Shown piece after piece: positions 1-6,301 of a DNA stretch of 8,030 nucleotides. The stretch is from the NCBI GenBank assembly GCA_913045395.1, contig CAJWPV010000053.1, positions 1 to 8,030 of the forward strand. Reading direction: 5' to 3'. The number at the start of each line of letters is the position of its first letter. Within the stretch, counting starts at the first letter, position 1. The position numbers and the translations under genes were made by a program. The DNA comes from an uncultured Verrucomicrobiota bacterium. GTDB taxonomy: Bacteria; Verrucomicrobiota; Verrucomicrobiia; Limisphaerales; UBA1096. The notes beneath the pieces were generated by a model. It was not told where the DNA came from. It saw nothing but the letters and a program-made list of their open reading frames with translations, and did no database searches.

Positions 1-2
1 TA

Positions 3-1373
3 AAATCGCCAAGTGACCGGCTGGCCATTCTCCTGATGGCCCTTGGCATGGCCACGCCGCTTAGCCATGCCGCGCTGGTCGAGCTGCGACTCTCGATTCC
101 CGAGGCGCCGTTTCATGTCATCGGCGATCCGGTGCCACTACGCTGGGAATTCGTCAACCGCAGCGACCAGCGACTGGCCTTCATGTGGGAGGGCTGCTGC
201 CGGTTGAACGGCCGCGTCACCGCGTCGCTTGACAAAGTCACGCTCCGCTCTGAGCCGGCGACTTCCACCGCACAGTTGACGGCGCACCGATTCGCCCGCG
301 CCGCGCGACTGCTCCCCGGCAAGCCAACCATTTTCGAAACAAATCTCGGCGACTGGCTCAACATCGACCGCTCTGGCCAATACAAACTCACCGCCCGATA
401 CACCGGCCTGCTAAATAACCAACAGCCGCAAGTCTCACGCAACTGGCGACTCTGGAAAGACTCCGCCACGGCCGAGCCGATCCGGGCCACACTGCTGACC
501 ACGAGTGACTATGTCTCCAAGCGAAGCGAGTGGAGCGCCCAAGCCGGACTGGCACTTCATTTCAAAGGTCCCGGCCGATTGCACCCGATTCAAGAGACAA
601 CGCTCGATCTGGAACTGCTCAACATGTCCGAGGCATCCAAGACAATCCATTGGCCAAGCGACTTTGCGCTTTGGTTTTTGGATGCCGCCGGCAGACGCAC
701 GCCGCTAACCCCCACCCGCATTCACACGGTCCCAGAAAAACTTGTGTTCTCAAAAAACCAGCGTTTAACCAAGCGCATCGAGATCGACTCGGGCGTACTC
801 AAGGGCCGGGCGCTTGGGCGTTATCGACTCTTTGTCGATTTTAAAACAGCCACAAACAGGACGCCCTCCAACGCCGTGCCGCTCGACTGGCGGTTGGATG
901 TCGCCGACTTGCAGCAACTCATCCGCATGGCCTCCGGTGGTGCAAGAGACGGCCGACGAAACCGGCCCCTGAAGCTAATGCGCCTGCATCTTGGAGAAAT
1001 TGGCCAAGCGCTTGATCAGGTGCCGGAATCGGAATTGAGCCAAGACGGCAGAAAATTGCTATGCGAACTCCAACTCGCCGCCGAACTCAAACCCATCGCA
1101 CCAAAGCCGGGCCAAGTGACTGTGAAACTCCAAATCACCAGCGACGAATCGATTCAATTCGCCGACACCGCGCTTGAGCAAGCATTCCGAGACAACAAAC
1201 CAACAACAGAGCAACTCGCCGCCATGCTCAACGTCCGCCGCCACTTGGGCTGGATAATCACACTCGAACTGCGCCCGGACAAAGCCACCACGCCCGAGCA
1301 ACTCGCCGCCGCTTACGAGTCGTTGAAACCTTTCATCAGCGCCGAAATCAAACTCATGATTTTGCCAAACTAA
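3..1373 (+). CDS. Exported protein of unknown function, 5'-partial; beta-rich domains plus ExbD/TolR-like C-terminus
   Basis: I do not recognise this gene. The frame is open from base 3, and the codons before the first ATG (36) read KSPSDRLAILL, continuing into MALGMATPLSHA. Together they form a signal peptide (hydrophobic core, S-H-A before a likely cleavage site), so the true start is probably left of the window and ATG 36 would cut the signal in half. Numbering from ATG 36: residues 14-140 and about 165-290 are rich in beta strands with conserved-looking Trp/Tyr positions (LRWEFVNRS, YKLTARYTG; LDLELLNMS, GRYRLFVDF) and resemble two Ig-like sandwiches. A helical linker at 290-350 follows. 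Residues 358-445 show strand-helix-strand-helix-strand with a Pro-Thr-Thr-Glu-Gln-Leu helix start and RPDKATT after a strand, reminiscent of ExbD/TolR periplasmic domains. Adjacent cysteines occur at 54-55. The protein is probably periplasmic or cell-envelope located. Its stop faces the tgt stop across 12 bases. Confidence 0.72.
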   Translation, partial: KSPSDRLAILLMALGMATPLSHAALVELRLSIPEAPFHVIGDPVPLRWEFVNRSDQRLAFMWEGCCRLNGRVTASLDKVTLRSEPATSTAQLTAHRFARAARLLPGKPTIFETNLGDWLNIDRSGQYKLTARYTGLLNNQQPQVSRNWRLWKDSATAEPIRATLLTTSDYVSKRSEWSAQAGLALHFKGPGRLHPIQETTLDLELLNMSEASKTIHWPSDFALWFLDAAGRRTPLTPTRIHTVPEKLVFSKNQRLTKRIEIDSGVLKGRALGRYRLFVDFKTATNRTPSNAVPLDWRLDVADLQQLIRMASGGARDGRRNRPLKLMRLHLGEIGQALDQVPESELSQDGRKLLCELQLAAELKPIAPKPGQVTVKLQITSDESIQFADTALEQAFRDNKPTTEQLAAMLNVRRHLGWIITLELRPDKATTPEQLAAAYESLKPFISAEIKLMILPN

Positions 1374-1385
1374 TTTGGCGTGATG

Positions 1386-2531
1386 TTACCCAGTCAGCCT
1401 GGAGTTGGCACGACCCTCGATGACTTTTGAGGTGGGCTTGTAGTTCGCAATGAATTGTTTACGGTAATCATCGAAGGTGCCTCCAGCCAGGTGGCGCCGG
1501 ATGTCACGCATCACCTCAAGGAAAAAATGCGAGTTGTGCACGCTGAGCATTCGTAGTCCGAGAATTTCACCGGCCTTGAGCAGATGCCGCAGGTAGGCGC
1601 GGGTGTGGTGCGTGCAGGCGAAGCATTCGCAGCCCTCCTCGATCGGTCCGAACTCCTCCTTCTGATGGCTGGCGCGTAGGTTGATCGCGCCGCTCGAAGT
1701 GTAGGCGGTGCCATTGCGGGCGACACGGGTCGGCAGCACGCAGTCGAACATGTCCACGCCACGCGCGACGAGTTCGATCAACTGAGCCGGGGTGCCAAGG
1801 CCCATTGCATAACGCGCCTTGTCGGCCGGCAGGTGTGGCTCGGTAATCTCGACGGCGTGCATCATTTCCGGCTCCGGCTCGCCGACGCTGACGCCACCGA
1901 TGGCGTAGCCGTCGAAGTCCATCGCCACCAGTTCCTCCGCACAACGCTTGCGCAGCTCGGGGGTATTGGCGCCCTGCACGATGCCAAAGTACAACTGCCC
2001 CTCGGCGCGGGGTTGCTCGGCGCAAATGGCGGCCCAACCAAGCGTGCGCTTGACGGCGGCCTGCAAGTCACTGTCGGATGCGCCGTGAGGGGGGCACTCG
2101 TCGAACAACATTGCGATGTCGGAGCCAAGTTCGCGCTGGATGGCCATCGATTCCCTCGGACCAAGGAAGAGCATCTCGCCGCTGAGGTGCGAGCGAAACT
2201 CAACGCCGTCATCTCGCACTTCACGGATCTTTGCCAGGCTGTAAACCTGAAACCCGCCGCTGTCGGTGAGGATCGGCTTGTCCCAGTTCATGAACCGGTG
2301 CAGGCCGCCGGCCTTGCGAATGATATCAAGGCCGGGGCGAAGGAAGAGGTGATACGTGTTGCCGAGAAGAATCTCCGTGCCGATCTCGTCGAGTTCGCGC
2401 AGGTCGAGCGCCTTGACGCTGGCCTGCGTGCCGACCGGCATGAACACCGGCGTGTCGATCACGCCGCGCGCGGTCGTCAACCGGCCAAGACGCGCCTTGC
2501 TGCGCGGGCTGGTTTTAAGCAACTCATACAT
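1386..2531 (-). CDS. tgt: Queuine/preQ1 tRNA-ribosyltransferase (tRNA-guanine transglycosylase)
   Basis: This cytoplasmic TIM-barrel enzyme swaps guanine-34 in the anticodon of tRNAs with GUN anticodons for preQ1, a step of queuosine synthesis. At 381 residues it is the usual bacterial length and looks complete. Visible motifs are DSGGFQ with Asp90 (general acid in the family), FDEC at 143-146, FGIVQG at 182-187, GGVSVGE at 212-218, and MFDCVLPTR with the nucleophile Asp263. The zinc site is Cys301, Cys303, Cys306 and His332, with the family spacing C-x-C-x2-C-x25-H. Val216 sits where bacterial preQ1-specific enzymes carry Val and where eukaryotic queuine enzymes carry Gly, so preQ1 is the likely substrate. 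The ATG at 2531 gives the normal N-terminus (MYELLKTSPRSKARLG). No Shine-Dalgarno precedes it; the mRNA leader is instead a pyrimidine tract. It lies 40 bases downstream of lptE, probably in the same operon. No other queuosine genes are present here. Confidence 0.97.
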   Translation of the reverse strand: MYELLKTSPRSKARLGRLTTARGVIDTPVFMPVGTQASVKALDLRELDEIGTEILLGNTYHLFLRPGLDIIRKAGGLHRFMNWDKPILTDSGGFQVYSLAKIREVRDDGVEFRSHLSGEMLFLGPRESMAIQRELGSDIAMLFDECPPHGASDSDLQAAVKRTLGWAAICAEQPRAEGQLYFGIVQGANTPELRKRCAEELVAMDFDGYAIGGVSVGEPEPEMMHAVEITEPHLPADKARYAMGLGTPAQLIELVARGVDMFDCVLPTRVARNGTAYTSSGAINLRASHQKEEFGPIEEGCECFACTHHTRAYLRHLLKAGEILGLRMLSVHNSHFFLEVMRDIRRHLAGGTFDDYRKQFIANYKPTSKVIEGRANSRLTG

Positions 2532-2571
2532 TCGAGGGAGGAGAGGAGAATCAGCTTAGTCAAGCGGCGGC

Positions 2572-3093
2572 TCACCACTCGCCCTCGGCGAGAAGCGCAA
2601 CAGTTTTCCTAGCCAGATCGTTGGCAAGCAGCGGGAGCGCCTGGCGCTCGGCACTGGCAAGGTCGCCACCCAGGCGGACGGTAGTGCGGCCGGTCAACTC
2701 GTGATCAATCAGCACCTTGCCTGTGGCCTTCTCGGCGGCGAGGATGCGGGTGACAAGTTCCACCTCGAAGTCACGCACGCTGAGAATGTCCCGCGGCTGA
2801 AAGCTCACGGCGGACCGGCGGTAAGCGGTGATATTGCCGGTAAGCAGCACGTCGCCATCGCCGCCGGTGGCCAGCCCGAACGTGCCATCGCGATGCAGTT
2901 CGCGGCGGATGGAGGCATTGACCGACTCGGTGAGGCCGGGCTGCGGCGTGGCATTTTCAAACAGGCCCACCTCAATGGCTTGGCCGGCGGGAATCGCGGG
3001 GTTCACCGGCCCCAGCCGGTAGCTGGCGCAACCGGTGGCCGTCAAGGCAGCAGCCAAAAATATGGCGACGCGACTGGCGGCCAAACGGGTCAT
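2572..3093 (-). CDS. lptE: LptE-like LPS-assembly lipoprotein
   Basis: Likely outer-membrane lipoprotein of the LPS transport machine. In the family, LptE plugs the LptD barrel and helps deliver LPS to the outer leaflet. The N-terminus has two Arg residues, a hydrophobic stretch (residues 9-19) and A-T-G-Cys22, a slightly non-canonical lipobox (Ala rather than Leu at -3) predicting lipidation at Cys22. The mature protein begins SYRLGPVNP and then shows the pattern of the LptE family (PF04390 type): a strand ending in LFENATPQPG (44-53), the helix SVNASIRRELHRDG (57-70), a DVLLTGNITAYRR strand, and the late helix GDLASAERQALPLLANDLA. The length of 173 residues is typical. The ATG overlaps the bamD stop as ATGA, suggesting translational coupling, and no Shine-Dalgarno is seen. 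Pairing with bamD supports an envelope-biogenesis role. The family is divergent, so the exact name rests on pattern rather than on catalytic residues. Confidence 0.85.
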   Translation of the reverse strand: MTRLAASRVAIFLAAALTATGCASYRLGPVNPAIPAGQAIEVGLFENATPQPGLTESVNASIRRELHRDGTFGLATGGDGDVLLTGNITAYRRSAVSFQPRDILSVRDFEVELVTRILAAEKATGKVLIDHELTGRTTVRLGGDLASAERQALPLLANDLARKTVALLAEGEW

Positions 3094-4130
3094 TTCGGTT
3101 GTGCACTCGATGCTTTTTCCACATCGAGCCGTGGCTGCAACTCGGCGATCTTCTGCAATGCGGTCTCGGCGTAATCGGTGCCAGGGGCGAGATCTTTTAC
3201 TTCGTTGTAGTAGATATTTGCACTAGCCCACTTTCCCCGTTTTTCGTAATAGCGCGCGATCTTCAGGTTGCCCCGGGCCTGATCAACCTTCATTGCCTTA
3301 ATTCTTTCGCGGGCCGTGGACACCTGTTCCTCGTTGGGATAAAGCGCGATGTAATCGGAGAAGGAGTCGATGGCCTTGTGGGTCACACCCTGGTCGTATT
3401 CCGCATCCAGCGACTGCTGCTGGTAGGCGGCACCGGTGGCGAACAACCCCTCGGACGCGATCCCCGGCCGGTCGTGATACTTGTCGGCCACCTTCTTGAA
3501 TGCCTCGACAGCCATATGGTAGTTCTTGTGCCGTTCATTCTGGGAGATCTGGAAACCACGCGCCTTGTTAACCCAGGCCTGGCCAATGTTCATCTGAGCC
3601 TTGGGGGCCACGGAACTGAATGGGCCGCTATTGACGATGTCCTGAAACATGGCGGACGTCTTTTTCATCGACCGATAGAGTGGAATACGACCCCACAGCT
3701 TGAAGCGCTGGCCGTTCAGATACCGAGTGGCAATGGCAAACTGCCTGGACTGAACACCTTCGAAATCGACATTCTGGGGATAAAGCCGCAGGAGGTTTTG
3801 ATACTCGGCAAATGCATTCTGATCATCACCCCGTTTTTCGAATGCCTGAGCTAGCAGCAACTGGGCCTCGGGCGCTAGGTCGGACAACGGCCACTCGGCC
3901 ACTGTTCGCCGGGCTGCCTTAAACGCGGTTTTCCAATCTTGCGCCGCGAATGCCTTCTTGCCCACCTCAAGCTGGTCCTTGGCGGTCGCACGACGCCAAC
4001 TGCCGCCACCACCAAGGCTCTCGTAGGACCAGCCTTCGCCGGGTCGGAAAACGATCGGTGCGGGGGAACTGTTCGGCCATGAGAGAAACACCACCGCGGC
4101 TAAGAGCAAAGGACTCGTCCAACGCTGCAT
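3090..4130 (-). CDS. bamD: BamD-like TPR outer-membrane assembly protein (non-lipidated)
   Basis: Tetratricopeptide-repeat protein resembling BamD (YfiO), the essential periplasmic subunit of the machine that inserts beta-barrel proteins into the outer membrane. Residues 1-24 form a signal peptide (hydrophobic core 8-17, then S-S-P-A before P25). The mature N-terminus has GEGWSYE and a Gly-rich stretch. TPR-like helical pairs are visible around 51-81, 86-119 (LLLAQAFEKRGDDQNAFAEY then LLRLYPQN), 175-217, 228-265 (FSDYIALYPNEEQ) and 286-320 (ARYYEKRGKWASANIYYNEV). At 346 residues it is about 100 longer than E. coli BamD. The protein has no cysteine anywhere, so it cannot be a lipoprotein as classical BamD is. 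The order bamD then lptE supports an outer-membrane role. A generic TPR periplasmic protein (YbgF/CpoB-like) is the alternative. ATG 4130 gives the signal peptide; no Shine-Dalgarno is evident. Confidence 0.8.
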   Translation of the reverse strand: MQRWTSPLLLAAVVFLSWPNSSPAPIVFRPGEGWSYESLGGGGSWRRATAKDQLEVGKKAFAAQDWKTAFKAARRTVAEWPLSDLAPEAQLLLAQAFEKRGDDQNAFAEYQNLLRLYPQNVDFEGVQSRQFAIATRYLNGQRFKLWGRIPLYRSMKKTSAMFQDIVNSGPFSSVAPKAQMNIGQAWVNKARGFQISQNERHKNYHMAVEAFKKVADKYHDRPGIASEGLFATGAAYQQQSLDAEYDQGVTHKAIDSFSDYIALYPNEEQVSTARERIKAMKVDQARGNLKIARYYEKRGKWASANIYYNEVKDLAPGTDYAETALQKIAELQPRLDVEKASSAQPK

Positions 4131-4220
4131 GGGCGGACTCTAGGACAGCGGCCCCGACTTCTCCAGCCTGATTTTTCTTTTGCAGTCACCCGGCCAAGGC
4201 CACCATCCGCACCGACGGTG
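4131..4220. promoter_or_regulatory. Divergent intergenic region between bamD and the biotin-ligase-like gene
   Basis: This roughly 90-base stretch separates the two divergent transcription units and must hold promoters for both, by arrangement. It is GC-rich apart from one AT-rich patch at 4171-4182 (atttttcttttg). I could not find a convincing pair of -35 and -10 boxes on either strand, nor an operator-like palindrome. Neither flanking start codon has a purine-rich ribosome-binding motif at the usual spacing. Confidence 0.4.
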
Positions 4221-5174
4221 ATGCCCGAGTCACTCATCATCACAGATTGCCCGGAGGCGCTTGACGGTTTTGCCGAAACTGGCGGCCAGTTTGGCTGGAA
4301 AGCGGCCGATCTCTCCAGACTGCCCGCTGACACCCGCCGCACTTGGCAGGCCATTGGCGGGCTTGGCCAAACGGAGATTGTGTGCCGGGACGCCCCTGCG
4401 CCGTGGCGGCAAATCATGGCCGTTGGCCACTCTGCCGTATCGCAGATGGACGGCATACGGGCACTATTGCAAGCGGACACTGCACCGCCCACGCCATTTG
4501 CCTGTCTCGCCGTGACCGGCGACAACTTTCACGGCAACCGGGGCCGACCTTGGCGTGCTCTCGAGGGCAATCTGCACTTGACGGCACTGTTCTCGCCCAA
4601 CCGCCCGACAAGCGAACTTGGCCTTGGTCTGAGCATGCTACCGACCTTGGCGGTGGTTGATGCACTTGGCCATTTCAATGCGTTTGGCCAAGCACCACGC
4701 ATCAAGTGGGTCAACGACGTGCTGCTCGGCAGTCGCAAGGTTTGCGGTGTGATCACCTCGACTTTGGCCAAAGGCGAGCGCATCGAGCACGTCGTGCTGG
4801 GCATCGGCGTCAACATCGCCATCACGCCGGAGTTGCCAAGCGGGAAGTTCGTGCAACTGCCGTGCAGCCTGCGCGAATTTGCGCCGGACACCCTCATCAC
4901 TCTCCCGGCGATACTGGCCATACTGCTCAAGAGCCTGGCCAAACGGCACAAGCAATTGCTCGAGCACGGGCCGGGTGAGTTGTACGACGATTATGTGCAC
5001 CACAGCTGCGTCATCGGACGTAAAGTGGAAGTCTGGGAAGAGACCGCCGGCGAGTGCGACAACGCCAAGCTGATCGCTAGCGGTAGGGTCACGGACATCC
5101 TCCCCGACCTCTCGCTCCGCCTCGATGCGGTCGCCGAGCCGGTGCAACGTGGAAGACTCATTTTCGCCGACTGA
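4221..5174 (+). CDS. Biotin--[acetyl-CoA-carboxylase] ligase-like protein with divergent biotin loop
   Basis: Biotin/lipoate-ligase-fold protein, most likely attaching biotin to the carrier subunit of acetyl-CoA carboxylase through biotinyl-AMP. From ATG 4221 (317 residues): an N-terminal segment 1-65 that I do not recognise and that is not a clear BirA-type helix-turn-helix; HSAVSQMDG (70-78), in the place of the family's STN segment; FHGNRGRPW (103-111), matching the BirA loop GRGRRGRKW; NLHLTALF; KWVNDVLL (162-169, KWPND in BirA); RKVCGVI with Lys173, equivalent to BirA Lys183; and GIGVNI (194-199). The C-terminal 60 residues (SCVIGRKVEVWEE, ASGRVTDI, LSLRLD, GRLIF) fit the small SH3-like domain. 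The oddity is Asn106 where BirA has Arg118. GTG at 4218 is an alternative start one codon upstream; neither has a Shine-Dalgarno. aroB follows 47 bases downstream on the same strand. Without the HTH it is probably not a transcriptional repressor. Lipoate ligase is a less likely alternative. Confidence 0.82.
   Translation: MPESLIITDCPEALDGFAETGGQFGWKAADLSRLPADTRRTWQAIGGLGQTEIVCRDAPAPWRQIMAVGHSAVSQMDGIRALLQADTAPPTPFACLAVTGDNFHGNRGRPWRALEGNLHLTALFSPNRPTSELGLGLSMLPTLAVVDALGHFNAFGQAPRIKWVNDVLLGSRKVCGVITSTLAKGERIEHVVLGIGVNIAITPELPSGKFVQLPCSLREFAPDTLITLPAILAILLKSLAKRHKQLLEHGPGELYDDYVHHSCVIGRKVEVWEETAGECDNAKLIASGRVTDILPDLSLRLDAVAEPVQRGRLIFAD
4363..4771. repeat. Cluster of palindromic octamer TTGGCCAA inside the biotin-ligase-like gene
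   Basis: Exact copies of the perfect palindrome TTGGCCAA lie at 4363-4370, 4684-4691 and 4764-4771, with one-mismatch copies nearby at 4416 (final C), 4672 (final T) and 4935 (first C). Three more exact copies lie elsewhere: 650-657, 1000-1007 and 6161-6168. They fall in different reading frames and encode Trp-Pro, Gly-Gln or Ala-Lys, so codon choice in one frame does not explain them. The six copies are dispersed singly and do not form a tandem array. Confidence 0.55.
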
Positions 5175-5221
5175 TCGTTTTGGGCTTTGGCCCGTGGCCT
5201 CTCGTCCGTATCTTCCCGCTT

Positions 5222-6301
5222 ATGCGCACAGTTAAAGTGCCCCTCGGGGATCGCAGTTACTCCATTAAAATCGGTAACGGCCTTCTGCCCAGGTTGGGCG
5301 GGGAGTGTCGCCGGCTCAAGTTGGGAAAACGCTGTGCAGTGGTGACCAATCGCGCCGTGGGGCGACTCTACGCCAAGGCGGCGTTGGCCTCTTTGCGCCT
5401 AGCCGGGTTTACGCCGGTGGAAATCCTAGTGCCTGCCGGCGAGACCGCCAAGAGCCTGAAAACAATCCAAGCCTGTTACGACAAGTTGGCCCGGCACCGG
5501 ATCGAGCGAAGCTCATTCATCGTGGCTCTGGGCGGCGGCGTGGTTGGCGACATGGCCGGTTTTCTCGCGGCGAGCTACCTACGCGGCATCGGTTTTGTGC
5601 AGGTGCCGACAACGTTGCTTGCCCAAGTTGACAGTTCAGTCGGTGGAAAGGTCGGCGTGAACCTCAAGGCCGGCAAAAACCTGGTCGGGGCATTTTATCA
5701 GCCACGCCTTGTGCTGTGCGATCTCGACACGCTCAAGACTTTGCCCAAGCGCGAGTTGCGAGCAGGGCTAGCCGAGGTAATCAAGTACGGGATCATTTAC
5801 GACGCGGTGCTGTTTCGCCGGCTCGAGCGCACGCTGCCAGAGTTACTGCGACTCGAGGCCAAAGGCATGGCGCACATCGTCGCCCGCAGTTGCCAGATCA
5901 AGGCCAAGGTCGTCGAGCAGGACGAACGCGAAAGCGGCCTGCGCGCCATCCTGAACTACGGCCACACCATCGGCCACGCGCTCGAGGCAATCTCACATTA
6001 CGGAAAATATTTGCACGGCGAAGCGATCTCGATCGGCCAAGTGGCGGCGTCGATAATTTCACGCGATGTGCTTGGGCTTAACCGGGCGGAAGTCAATCGC
6101 ATCAAGAAGCTGTTTGAGCAAGCCGGGCTGCCGACCTCGGTGCGCTTGACCAAGCCGCAGTTGGCCAAGGTGTTCGCCGCGATGAAGCTCGACAAAAAAG
6201 TCAGCGGCGGCGAAGTAAAGTTCGTACTGGCCCGAAAAGTCGGTCAAGTGGAGTTTGGGATCGACGTGCCGAGGGCAACCATCAATACTGCGTTAAAATA
6301 A
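5222..6301 (+). CDS. aroB: 3-dehydroquinate synthase
   Basis: Second enzyme of the shikimate pathway, converting DAHP to 3-dehydroquinate in the cytoplasm with NAD and a divalent metal; it leads to aromatic amino acids and folate. At 359 residues it is the normal bacterial length and intact. Visible are PAGETAKS (71-78), the nucleotide-binding GGGVVGDMAGF (104-114), VPTTLLAQVDSSVGGK (128-143), and metal ligands Glu185 (GLAEVIKYG), His248 (NYGHTIGHALE) and His265 (LHGEAISIG), with family spacing. I chose ATG 5222 because MRTVKVPLGDRSYSI aligns with normal AroB starts; an in-frame TTG at 5180 would add 14 residues without family support. No Shine-Dalgarno precedes the ATG. It lies 47 bases after the biotin-ligase-like gene, with a small GGGC/GCCC hairpin (5182-5193) and no T-run between, so cotranscription is plausible. 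Its TAA overlaps the next ATG by one base. Confidence 0.97.
   Translation: MRTVKVPLGDRSYSIKIGNGLLPRLGGECRRLKLGKRCAVVTNRAVGRLYAKAALASLRLAGFTPVEILVPAGETAKSLKTIQACYDKLARHRIERSSFIVALGGGVVGDMAGFLAASYLRGIGFVQVPTTLLAQVDSSVGGKVGVNLKAGKNLVGAFYQPRLVLCDLDTLKTLPKRELRAGLAEVIKYGIIYDAVLFRRLERTLPELLRLEAKGMAHIVARSCQIKAKVVEQDERESGLRAILNYGHTIGHALEAISHYGKYLHGEAISIGQVAASIISRDVLGLNRAEVNRIKKLFEQAGLPTSVRLTKPQLAKVFAAMKLDKKVSGGEVKFVLARKVGQVEFGIDVPRATINTALK

Noticed and set aside
1833..2612. Long open frame on the + strand opposite tgt (259 codons).
   Set aside because: It lies wholly across tgt and its leader, the translation has no recognisable motif, and long antisense frames are expected opposite GC-rich coding sequence. 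Tgt is certain.
3099..3854. Long open frame on the + strand opposite the bamD-like gene (251 codons).
   Set aside because: Same reasoning: a mirror of a well-supported TPR gene, with low-complexity hydrophobic and Gly/Leu composition and no start context.
5182..5193. GGGC-TTTG-GCCC hairpin between the biotin-ligase-like gene and aroB, as a terminator.
   Set aside because: The stem is only 4 bp and there is no T-run after it on either strand.
5180..5221. Upstream TTG start for aroB.
   Set aside because: It would add a hydrophobic 14-residue extension (GFGPWPLVRIFPL) absent from AroB proteins; ATG 5222 gives the normal N-terminus.
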